A DNA stretch of 64,000 bases. It comes from Lolium rigidum (lineage: Eukaryota > Streptophyta > Magnoliopsida > Poales > Poaceae). Positions within the stretch are counted from its first letter, which is position 1. Each line of letters opens with the position of its first letter. The notes beneath the pieces were generated by a model. It was not told the DNA's origin. It searched no databases and saw only the letters and a program-made list of their open reading frames with translations. The stretch lies in contig NC_061509.1 in assembly GCF_022539505.1 (NCBI RefSeq), forward strand, positions 210,204,254-210,268,253. Direction: 5' to 3'. Positions 1 to 11,400 of this stretch are shown piece by piece. Position numbers and translations under genes: made by a program.

Positions 1-940
1 CCATATGTGACGGGGTCTTGGAATCCAGGGGAAGTGTCATCTTACGAACTGTCTACTCCCCCACGACCAGGTACGGAAGCACCGACCCTGCACCGGGGGA
101 ATCACACTAACGCCACGTCAGAACCACACCCCCAATTTGTATGCTGAAGTACATAGACAATGGGTTGGCCTGACTAGGCCCACGGAGGCTAAGGCAGGGG
201 GACGTGACCTCTTCACCTTCATAGACAAGGCCACACCTCGCCTTAGTATAAATAGAGGAGTAAAGCAAGACGATGACAAAGCAACCAAATAAGAGACCAA
301 CGAGGATAACCCCAAAGCAATCTCACAATGCAAACCCTAGGAGCCGAAGCTGAACAAGCTTGAGATCCTTCATCCCTTGCACCTGGAGATAACGAGGCGA
401 GGCGATCTTTTCCATTTCCACCTTTCATAGCCTTGTTTTTACCCCGAGAGGAAGAACATGCTGATAACGTTGGGACTCCAAGTGCAGAGTGTTGTGTCAG
501 CGGATGATTTTCTCCACAAGGGTGACCCGAGGGTTTATACTTAACTCTCGGGGAATGGAGTAAAGAGGCATATCTCCCTCTCCTCTTCCAGCAATCCTGC
601 AATGTAAATTAAAGCCTTGTGTCCCCAACTCCACCATGTGGTTGTCAATCACAAAGTTTCATGTAAGTAAAACTAAAATCATGTAGCAACGAAAGTAAAT
701 CAAACTAAAGAAGTAAACTAAAATAATTAAAAGCGGCAACTGTTTGTTTGTTTTGGGGTTTTGTGTGCAAATAAGATAGATAAATATTTTTGTATTTTCG
801 GATTAAAATAGTGCACCGAATAAAAAAGTAAGATAAATACAATGGAAAGGTGTTTCTTATGATTAAAATTGGACCAAGATTCATGGGTTCACTTAACTAT
901 TCTCTTTTAAGTTGTAGTGGACAATAACAATTCATCAATG
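1..940. mobile_element. LTR-retrotransposon remnant, left part
   Basis: No host gene is seen. The stretch has a TATAAATA box at 246-253 followed by AT-rich untranslated-looking sequence. It reads into the segment that resumes at 6378: the direct repeat TTCATCAATG stands at 931-940 and again at 6378-6387, so the two parts were joined before a MITE inserted. The style is that of LTR/leader sequence of a large grass retrotransposon. The true start lies outside the window, so class and orientation are inferred. Confidence 0.5.
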
Positions 941-1110
941 GGAGTGGTGTTTTAGAACATGGGTGCATATGCTCCCTATATTTTTGAAATGCATCTTACA
1001 CATGTTTTAAATTTCAAAAAAAATTGAAACAAAAAATCCGCGCGTACATCTTTACATGCTACACGCTTACAAAGTCGTTTCATAAAAAATCAACTCATCA
1101 TGTGACGTGT

Positions 1111-4100
1111 TGTAATAACCCAGAACATAGGAACAACGAAGGGTAGATTTAGAAATGGGATGTGCATTTCATCGCAAAACGGGGGAAATTTTCGCGCCTT
1201 ATTGCAACTAAACCTAAGAGGGATCGAGGTTCTCTCTCATCTTGCACTTAGGGTTAGGCAATGTGAGTTAGGGAAATTTCGACATGATCTCTTTTGTATC
1301 TTGTTGATTTGGGGAATTGATTTCATTTGACAAGTATCAATACATTAAACAATAAACATTGAACAATATAAATGGAATTCATAATTCAAACAACTTATGA
1401 ATTCAAACAACTTTGAATTTCAAAGTAAATCACCAATACAATGTTTATTTCAGAATATATATGTCACATAATCAAAAGATCATAAACAAAAACCTTGGGC
1501 TTTATTGATATCAACACAGATTACAAAGTCTTTACAATATTCTTGATACAAGAATTGATAAATAATAAACAAAAATGAAAATGAAGATTACAATTTGCTC
1601 CTATAACTAAAACCTAAACTAAATGCTTGAAGAACATATTCTGGTCATATTCAACTTCAAAACCTGCAAAACAAATCACAAACACTAGCCAAAATATAAG
1701 TGTTAGCTCAAGATTCAGTTTAGACAGGCTAGCGAGATGACACAATGTTCAGTTTGGACAGAACCAAGTCACAAGCACACTTGTGCTTGTCCAAAACCAG
1801 GGACAACACAAGATAGGATCAGCGACGAGACCAAAGCCGAGCAGACTGCAGGGGGCTCAAGTTTCAAGCATATGAGAGCACACAGCTCAAGTGTGCTGGG
1901 CAGCAACAGCAAGGCAATGCAAGGGATTAGTCACCAAGCATGCCAGGCTTGTGTGTCAATGCAGAGAAAGAAGTAGGGATCATATAAAAGGAGCACAAAC
2001 CCTAGAACCAGTGACCAGTCGACCAGATAAGATCACCAGGTAAGGGTGAAGCAAAAACAAGCATAGTTCATCTGTTCTTGAGCAAGAACAGAACCAACAC
2101 ACACAACTCCTCAAGCCACCAGAGATCATGGTGACCTAGAAGATCATCCAAGCTCTGGAGGTGAAGGGCTGTGAACAAACCACAAGTCTGCATCAACACA
2201 AAATCTCATACTAGGAGCTGGAACAAGGTATACCAAGATCCTGGAGAAGATCCAATGGATCTAATCCATCATATGCATGACATAGTCATGGGGTTGAGCA
2301 GATGCTCAACGGGGTGAATCATCACTTGGTTTTCACCAAGGATCACTGCTAGTCTAAAAAGCCACCAAAATAGAAACCATCCAGATACAGATCTTGTGCA
2401 CAGAAGCAAGATCTGATGCACAGATAGCACCAGTAGATGTATTGCAATAAATAGCAGCTAGTATAGACTACACAGAAAATCCTAGGCACATAACCATCAG
2501 TAAAACCCTAGATTTCATCACAGGCAGGCATATTGGCATTCATAGTTACTATGATCCCCAAATATGCAAGCAAAGTTGAGTAGCCAACAAGATCCAACCA
2601 ACCATGTGAGCAACCAGTCAGTAGCAAGGCTACTGAGGTCACATCACACTTAGCACCAAATAAGAGCAAGCCAAATAGACCACATCACTATCCAGAAATG
2701 GATTCAGAGTTTAATTGCTTGTAAAAGAATCATGAACAGCCAACTCATATACAAGCAAGACATTTAAATCATCACTGCATAAGCAGCTCATCATAATCAA
2801 GTAATCCAAGCATGAATTTATTACAGATCCATGCTAAGCATGACAAGCAAGATACTCGTTAAACAATACAATTTAATTCATAGCCACTAGAGCAAGTCTA
2901 GATAGCTAAAAGTAAGCAACAGCACCAGTAAGCAACAGTACAGTGATGCTTGAGCATCAGCATCACCAGACAAGTGAATCATTTAACCACAGTATTAGCC
3001 AGTAAGCCATCACTGACAATCAATTGATCAAATGGATCAATTATAGCAAGCCCAGCTACACAGGAAGTTAGCCAACAGACAAGGAATGATTCAATGGATC
3101 ATTAGCTTGCAAAGTAAGTACTGAATCATATCACAGGCACCACTGGCACACACACAAGTGTCACAGATGCATCACAAGTACACCTAGACAAACAAGCATG
3201 ATAATCCAGTAAGCATAAGCAAGTCGTAACCAAGCATAGCATGGCATAGATAGCTTTTGAGCAAGCACAGTAGGGCATGGCAAGTACAGAGCATGCTAGG
3301 AGCAGCAGAGAAGAAAGCACAACATAGATAGCAAGCAATTCGACATGTGCCAGTATCAGTAACTGGTAATCTGACCATGAGCGTGCAGTAAACCGAAGCA
3401 CAGTAAGATTGCGTAGCAGTAGCATAACTCTAGATGATCACAAGATCACCAGAGAGCAACAGATCATGAGGAGGAAGAAGAACAATGGCAAGGGAGGCGC
3501 ACAGAAGAGAAGGAGGAGGAGCAGAGGACCTTACCCGCGCCTGGAGGCAGAAGCTATGGCATGGCGAGGCAGTGCCCGCGCGGCCATAGCAGCCGCAAAG
3601 CCGGGAAGTCGCCGGCGTTACGCCGACGAACACCACCACAAGAAGACACAGCATGGAGACGACGGCACGAGCGCGCGCAGCGAGCACCCGCGCCGAGTCG
3701 GTCTCGGAGGCGCACACGTCGACGACGAAGGCGAGAGCTCGTCGGAGACCACCGGATCGCCCATGGCGATTCTCCAGGAGATCCAGATCGAGGCGATTCA
3801 CCAGGAGAGGACGAGAGGAGAGAAACGGCTCGGACAGATCGATAGATCTGCTCGAGGCGGTTCTAGATCGGTAGGTGGCTACGGCGGAGGAGGCCAGTGA
3901 TGGCCGGAGCAGGGCGGCGGCCATGGTGGCGACGACATCGCCACGGGTGTCGCAGGAGCCTAGGGTTAGGGACGAAGAGAGTGAGAGGGCCGAGTGAGTG
4001 AGTGGGTGGGCCGTTCGGCGCCACCAAGCCACTATGGGGCTAGCCATAATGGGCTGTCCCATGGGCTTTGAGTGTTGGGCTGGGCCCAATAGGGGCCAGG

Positions 4101-6148
4101 GGGCATTTTTGTCTTTTAACAATTACTAAAAAGCCCAAAACTTTACAAAATTTTAATAAATCAAATACAACTCTAAAATTCCATTAAAAATTGGATTAAT
4201 GAATGAAAAATAAATCTTAACAAGAATAAAATATGAAATGGAATTTAAGAAACAAATTCAAAATTATGAATTTTCAGAATTCAAATAATAACTTGGAATT
4301 TTAAATTATTATTTCCTTGTATTCAAAATTCAAGGAAAAATATCAAATAAGTTCAAATACTTATTTTCAAACATTTCAAAATGAAATTCTAATATTCCAT
4401 GACATATCTATTGCAAAGGGGTATTTTTCCAAGAAAATACTATATTCCTTTTTATTCCAAAAACTATAGAGGTAACTCTATAATTTCAAATTATTTTGGA
4501 ATAACTAAGGTAATTATCAAGTAAAATCATTTTACTTTGAATTGTTGTACTTTGTGTGAATTACAATGATTAATACTTTTAAATCAATTGTAAATTACCG
4601 TCAAAGACATAAATCTTAAATGTAACCCTAAATTGTAACAATTCAGTGGGGTAAAGGGGTTCAACATAAAATAATACATCCATGATTGCATTGTTTGGAT
4701 TTTTATAACATTGTCCTTACCGGACAATGATGCTTCTTACAGAACCCGAGGTCCAGGCTCCATCAACTGCATTGAACTGCACTATCTCGCAGTCCACAGG
4801 CAAGTTCACCCTTGCTCATGTCAACTTGATTATTTTCTACTACTTTAATGCAAAGCTATATACTTATCATTCCTGCATCGCAAATGAAATGTTATTTTCC
4901 AACTATGAATATGACTATGTGGATGGCAATGGAACCATGGTATGTGTTGATATGGTGGAGGTTCCATTGCAATGGGTTATATCACCCTAGGATTAAATTA
5001 CCAATGCCGTCCAGGTGATTCTAGCGCCGTACAAATCGCGTTGACCATGAGATCTATAATGGCTCGGGGAAGCCGGTCGTATCTTTTCCCTTACGCACGC
5101 CAACGGATTGGTAGAGCCGGCGGGGTGCTTGGAGGCACCTGCCGTAGGTTGGGATAGCCTTTTAAATCCCCATCCATTAGTGATGATGGCTCTACGATCT
5201 ATGAAGGATTGTCCAAAGTACACCATGAGTAAAGCCGTATTATCGGGGAAGTCTACTCGGAGGTGTGCGGGTGGACAAAAGGGTGGGTTTGCGAGTCGCG
5301 GAGAAGGCGGTGTGGGCTTGGATCTTTATACCTGGCCTCACACCAAAGGAAGTGTGAACGGGGGCAAGTCCCTGCGGATGGCAAAAAGGGTGAGATCTCT
5401 TGTGGGAAAAGTAACGCACCTCTGCAGAGTGTATCAAATTGTGGCTGTCACTCCTTGTTCCGGGAAGGGAACTGCGAACGCGGCAGGAAAGGAACTCCAC
5501 GAAGTTCTGGTCAACTCTGTGAAGACTGACGGGCATAGTTTTCATAATAAAAGCAACCTTTTGAAGAAATGTTTGCAAAACATGCATTGACCTGCGATTT
5601 CTCGATCAATGGTCGTAGCTAGTTCATCAAACACCTTTTATTCTTTTAGAACTTGCCGAGTACCTCTCGTACTCACTTTCTTTCGACACCCTTGCTAGAT
5701 CGTGATCCGGAAGTGGAGGCTATCAACGATGGAGCACCGAAGGAAGCTACGAGCTGGTCTACGAAGAACCTGATCTTACCGGCGGAGTGGAAGGCGTAGA
5801 CTATGGGATAGTCTACGGACCAGACGACACGGAGGTGGAGGAGTAGTGACATACCCTAGTATCATAGAGCCGAGCAGCGTAGAACTTACCTAAATAAGTT
5901 GTTGAGCTCTTTTCATCTTTAGTATAAGTTGTAATGGTACTTTAGTAGTCTCTTAGGGTGTTCTCATAGGACCTGTGAGAATACCAACTTGTAAGGCAAT
6001 GTTTGTAATAAAGTATGGAGTGTTATGACCTGCAATGTTTCTGTTGTACCACTCTGAGGGATATGGCAATTTGTGAGGAAGCCCCTTCACAAAGATCATA
6101 TCAACGACTTGTATACTACAACATGCAGTGGTATGCTGGGTCACCGCA
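1111..6148 (+). mobile_element. 5 kb TG...CA element (long solo LTR or LARD-like)
   Basis: The element begins TGTAATAACCC and ends GGTCACCGCA. It is flanked by the 5-bp direct repeat CGTGT (1106-1110 and 6149-6153), the hallmark of LTR-retrotransposon integration. I found no internal copy of its first bases, so it reads as one very long LTR rather than two LTRs around a body. It holds AT-rich blocks, a GC-rich block at 3400-4100 with long but unconvincing ORFs on both strands, and a short conserved reading frame near 5706-5846. A related copy in opposite orientation starts at 62659. No gag, protease or reverse transcriptase is visible. Confidence 0.65.
5706..5846 (+). pseudogene. conserved C-terminal reading frame in the 5 kb element
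   Basis: This open frame, closed by TAG at 5844-5846, contains the peptide YEEPDLTGGVEGVDYGIVYG. The opposite-strand relative near 62984-63120 encodes YEEPDLSGGVEGVDYLIVYG. Most base differences between the two fall in third codon positions, as expected when protein sequence was conserved. A possible splice acceptor (TTGCTAG) lies just upstream at 5692-5698 in both copies, but an in-frame TGA or a frameshift breaks the left copy. I do not recognise the protein. It is probably the tail of a transposon-borne gene now decayed here. Confidence 0.4.
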
Positions 6149-6377
6149 CGTGTGTAAAAAAGACAAAATTCAGTGATAAAAATAATGCTTTTCACAAGAT
6201 AAACTTTCTCCTTTTTACATAGATCACAAAAAATATTGGTTTTTCGTGAAACTTGACAAACATTCATATATTATGGAGATGTAAATGTAGATTTTTTTGT
6301 CCAAATTTTTCGACATTTCAAAATATGATTTTTTGGTAGAGGGAGCATACGCACCCAGGAGCCGAATTGAATTTCCC

Positions 6378-7232
6378 TTCATCAATGAGATATAAAAATT
6401 ATAACTTCAACATGTGTAAGATACACATTCATATGTGTCCTAACATAGAGATGATGCAACACATCTCTCTTATACTCTACAAGACAGAATTTTTTTCATG
6501 CAATCTTGTATTAAGAATTAATACAAGAGTATAGTCATAAGTACTTTGACATGTTGTTTGAATATCAAATATGCTACCTTGAACAAACAAGATCATACTT
6601 TTGTCACATGACGAACATAGCACATGCATTCACTTTATCCCTAGAATGAGATAGCAAAAGAAAAAGCAAAGCCATACTAGATCATGAATTTGGTATCACT
6701 ATCCAATTACTAAAATCATGTTATTCCATCTAACACGCACATCACCCCACACACTCTTGCATACAAGTTGGATTAGAACCAATACTTAAGAATGTGGTAT
6801 ATAATATGCATATATCAATACATCTTACACAAAGTAGAGTTAAATATCATAGCACAATATCATAGAATAAAGATGCACCACATAGGGATTACATATATGA
6901 CCATAATCATGTTGGACAGCTCATATGGTACTAAGAACTATGAAGAACATGAGAAAATAAGATCAAGCTATTGTCTCAAACCCGTAGTCCAGAGGTGGAC
7001 TACCCCCTTGATCATAGCGGCAAACAATGAGTATGCAAAGAATGCAGCAAAGTAGCGAATGGTGGGGTTCGCAAGTAGTCGTAATTCCCGTGAACATAAA
7101 TTTTCTACCAAGAAACCGTTGCCTCATCGATGACTTCATCAGTTATATCAAGTTCTCCTTCATAGGAAAACCCTAAACAATCATAGAATTTCTCGAAAGA
7201 AAGGTCACGAGGCATGACCTTAAGTGTAAAGC
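6378..7232. mobile_element. LTR-retrotransposon remnant, right part
   Basis: This continues the remnant of 1-940 after the MITE: joining 930 to 6388 removes the MITE and one copy of the repeat. It is AT-rich leader or LTR-like sequence without a believable ORF. Position 6985-7005 has a phrase about a 'ccgtagtccagaggtggacta' type end that recurs in simpler form in the Gypsy LTRs at 53133 and 59711. Confidence 0.4.
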
Positions 7233-7569
7233 TCACAGTGCATTATTAACGGTGCGTGATGAGGTTGTCGGAGAAGGTAGAGATCGAGGAACTCCCAGGT
7301 GGCATGCTTGTAGGTGTCGACGTCGAGGGAGGAGAAGACCTCCATGCCGAGCCCTGGACCATGGTGATGAAGTCCTCTTGCAGCCCATTGCGTGGGAGGA
7401 ATTCTTCACACACCCACTTCGTGGGCAGCATGGTGGGAGCACTCACCTTCTTGTAGTCCTTGTCGAGGGCACCCTTCAAAGTCTCGCCCTCAACACGAGA
7501 GTACCTGGTCACCTTCTTCGTGCCAAATCCGGAGGCTGCACTACGGCTAAACATCTTTCCCAAATTCAT
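7233..7569 (-). pseudogene. degenerate transposon ORF fragment
   Basis: A minus-strand frame from 7569 reads MNLGKMFSRSAASGFGTKKV and continues with basic and aromatic stretches. It then changes frame around 7350, where a second frame continues with EVFSSLDVDTYKHATWEFLD. It has no intron signals and abuts retrotransposon sequence, so a gag-like or accessory transposon ORF is likelier than a host exon. I do not recognise a defined domain. Confidence 0.35.
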
Positions 7570-8498
7570 TGTAGTGCAAAAATTTCAATACAAAACTATG
7601 ATCATATGGTTCCAATGATATCAACAGATGATTCCACGCACAACCAACACAGTGCAGGCCCCATCGCATCCTCCCCGTCCCGGCCAACAACGCCACCACA
7701 GCGTGCATCTCCGATTGTCGTGCTTGCAACCATGGCAATGCTCCATCTCATGGCCTTTGCGAAGAGCAAATCAGGACGGGGACGCAAGTCCCCAATCCCA
7801 CCTCGCCCATCTCCTGGTCCGATGGTTAGAACCCAAGACTAGCGCTTCTACATGACCGGTCCATACTTCGATTTAGGTGTGGCCACTTCAGATATGTATG
7901 TACTACTACAACAGAAAATACTGGAATTTGATGCGCATCACCAGAAATTGAAGTTTAAGTTGTTTAATGCAAAGTTTGAGTTGCTGATTTCGAAATTTGA
8001 TGTTGGCCAAGAAGAAGCATTTGATGCACATATGATGCATTTTTACATCACCTATAGCTGCAGTGGTCATGTAAAATACATCACCTTTTGTACGCGGGCT
8101 TTTTTGGCTATGCAAACTTTTCGAAATACGACCTTTTGTGATGTACGTACCCTGTATAAAATACACGTCATACTTCCTGTACTTACGAAAATAACGAAAC
8201 GTGTAGCCTCTGGCTATTTGCTTCGGCGGCGTCAGCCGGCCCTAACCAGAGGGGGGGCGGGCCCGTTCTTTCCAGAGAACCCACGAGCTAAATCCGACCA
8301 CACCGCCCCGCTCCGCTCCGATCCGGATCTTCCCATCCATTCCGGCGAGCCCTCGCCGCGTAGCTTCCACGCCACCCTTCCTTCTCCCCGATACATCCAA
8401 CCTCCCGGCCGCCGCCGCTCCTGCCAAACCCCCAATACTATCCGACCGATTATCTCCTCCCCCAACCTCCCGAGCCCAACAAACCCTAGGCGCCGCCC
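7570..8498. other. intergenic and 5' flank of the ZFWD gene
   Basis: The first part is AT-rich without genes. From about 8225 the sequence turns GC- and pyrimidine-rich, as grass 5' UTRs do, up to the ATG at 8499. A possible TATA-like box (TATAAA, 8155-8160) lies 340 bp upstream of the ATG. Long ORFs on both strands across 8230-8840 are GC artefacts of the first exon. Confidence 0.4.
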
Positions 8499-11400
8499 AT
8501 GGACTTCGGCAACAGGCGCGTGCACAACCGGCTGGGTCCGGCGCCAGGCGCCTCCTCCTCCTCCTCCTCCTCTTCTTCCGGGAAGGTCTGCCACCATTGG
8601 CGCGCCGGGCGATGCAACCGCTTCCCCTGCCCCTTCCTCCACAGCGAGCTACCCGAGGCCGCCGCCAACTCCAGTCGCCCCAACCAAAGGGATGGCCCCG
8701 GCGCCGGCGGCCACGTCTGGCGCAACCCCAACTCCGGAGGCGGGCGCGGCGGCAGCGGCCCTAACAGATGGGGGAGGGGTCCCGGCGGCGCGGATGTGGC
8801 CCCGAGGAACAGGGTGCAGGACCGGCCCTGCAAGTACTTCCTCGCCGGAGACCACTGCAGCTACGGCGAGAGGTGCCGCTACCCGCACACGTACTGCATG
8901 AGCAACAGCATCACGCTGCTCACCCCGCTCCAGGGCCACGAGCAGGTACTACTCCCTTCACGTACAGATTATATTAGGCCCTCCTGTGAAAATTCTGATC
9001 ACAGTGTTGTGCCTCCTTTCAGGTAGTAACAGGGATCGCGCTGCCTAATGGATCAGATAAGCTGTATTCTGGGAGTAGGGATGGGACTGTGCGCCTTTGG
9101 GATTGCCAGACTGGGCAGGTAGCTGAGGCATCATTGAATTGCATCCTTCCAGGGACTCCGTCCGTGTTCTCTATGACTATTTTCAGTACCTTTATTTTTC
9201 TATGTGGTGTGTGATGATAGTGCGCCGGTGTCCTCAAAGTGGGGGGTGAGGTTGGCTGCATGATCAGCGAGGGCCCGTGGGTGTTTGTTGGAATGCCTGA
9301 TGCTGTCAAGGTAGGTAATGGTGATTCAGACTTGTCGTTTTAATCCAATGCTATTGCTGTTCCCCATGTGTGTCTGACTGTGTGACCTCTTGCGGGGCAG
9401 GTTTGGAATATGCAAACACAAGCAGAAATGAACCTTACTGGGCCAACCGGACAAGTCTATGCGCTCGCAGTTGGCAATGAGCTGCTCTTTGCCGCAACAC
9501 AGGTAAACTTCCTTTCTTTTGGCTTATCTTTGATTCTAATTTCTAACATTTATCTTGGCAAATGTAATTTAATCGCTGATGCATTCTCTTGTATTACACT
9601 TGGTGCAGGATGGAAGGATTTTGGCATGGAGATTTAGTGCAGCAACTAATTGTTTCGAGCCGGCTGCTGCTCTTGAAGGACACCAGCTTGCTGTTGTTTC
9701 GTTAATAGTAGGAGGGATGCGGCTGTACTCTGGTTCAATGGATAAAACTATTAGAGTAAGGACTAAGGAGAACTTCTGCACTATTCTTCACACATTCTTA
9801 GATACAGTTGATGTAGGAGCCTTTGGTTCATGTGTGCATCAGATCATGAATATGTTTTATCCTGTAACACTTCCATCGCTTTATGTCAACTTCTGCGCAG
9901 TGTCATATTGTCACATTAGTTTTATCATGTGTGTTTTCTATGGTGGCGTGGAAGTTTACAATGCACGAGCTCAGTAGACCCATCTATTGTACATGCCATA
10001 GTGGTACGCATATGAGTTATCACTTCATTCATTAATTTAAGATGCAGATATTGCTATTAATTTCTCTGGAGTTACGAATCAGATGTAGAACGGATGATGC
10101 CTGAGATTTGTGCTTCATTTTGTGTAGTCAGAACAAACATAAGTCTTAAAACAAAGATGGCATTTAATTGTGGTGCATCTGCATCCCGTTAGGTATTCTT
10201 GCAATGGTTATTGCAGACCTGTATCATATGTAACTTAGTTTTCTAGAGTAGGTGCTCACTTTGATAATGTACTATCAGTTTACATGCACATCTATGGTGA
10301 TATATCAACCGGCATGTGGAGCATTGGTAGCAAGTAGTTTAGGGGAAAAATCATCTACTGCAGTGGAAAAGCTCCAATACAAAAAAAGTACAGTACGGAT
10401 GATGTATGATGCTATTTGAAATCTGTAATTTCTCTGATGCTACAAGTGATCTCTTGGTGTCTCCAATCTTAGGACCTGTTTGGTTGGAAGCTAACTTTGC
10501 CATAGTTTGCCACTCAGTTTTGCCGAACTTTCCTAACCTCAGGTGCACAAATTCTTTGCCACACTTCCGCTGTGCCTAAGGTTATCTTGCCACACTTTGT
10601 ATGTGTACGCTGTATGGGGCTTACTTGCCACACAAAAAATCTTGCCTAAGGTGTGGTTAGTACCAAACACTCACCTAACATGGTCAGACTTGCCTAACTT
10701 GAGGCGTGGCAAAGTGTGGCCAGGAACAAAACAACCCCTTAACATGTTGTGTCTCTTCTATTTTAATGTAAATGATTTGCCAGTCGCCTGTATTATTTTG
10801 CACATTACAGATGGTATTTTACTGCGCACTACATTGTTCAATGAAGACCAGCAACCAGAACATTTTCTTGTTACTTTGGTTTACTCCATTTTCTATAAAT
10901 GATAATAATAAAAGGAAAAATATTTCAGGTTTGGGATCTGGCAACGTTGCAGTGCATACAGACTCTCTCTGATCACACGAGTGTAGTTATGTCTCTACTG
11001 TGCTGGGATCAGTTCCTATTATCTTGTTCTTTGGATAAAACTATAAAAGTTAGTCTCTTATCTTTTTTTTTACTAAAAGATTCTGCAAATTCTTCTGCTC
11101 TTATTACGCATTGATCCTTTCCAATGCATTTCATACTTCGTTATATTTTTCTTAGGTTTGGGCAGCTACAGAAAGTGGAAAGTTAGAAGTGACATATACA
11201 CACACAGAGGACAATGTATGTGATCTGACACTCTTATACACCTTTCATGTTGTGCCATTGCATTTTATTTTGTTACATCCATATACATGATATTTTCAAT
11301 GTTATCAAAAACACGTCTCCCTTTCCTGTTCATATCCAATCCATCCTTTCTTAACCTTTTTTTTTTGTTTATCTTGTACATTATTTATTTATTTATGTAC

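Larger units (their letters stand above)
941..6377. mobile_element. Mutator-type MITE, split by a later insertion
   Basis: The MITE is about 390 bp and survives as 941-1110 and 6154-6377. Its ends form an imperfect inverted repeat whose best part is GGGTGCRTATGCTCCCT, near 961 and reversed near 6340-6357. It is flanked by a 9-10 bp direct repeat (TTCATCAATG), and a target site of that length is typical of Mutator-like elements. The 5 kb element at 1111-6148 sits inside it. The outermost bases of the two arms match poorly, so the exact ends are uncertain by a few bases. Confidence 0.6.

Noticed and set aside
3430..4122. 230-aa minus-strand ORF in the 5 kb element
   Set aside because: It lies in a GC-rich patch with equally long ORFs on the other strand, has no domain, and the related right-end copy does not reach this part for comparison.
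7852..8901. 349-aa + ORF overlapping the first ZFWD exon
   Set aside because: Wrong frame for the zinc fingers; its C-terminal half is Pro/Ala/Thr-rich readthrough of a GC-rich exon.
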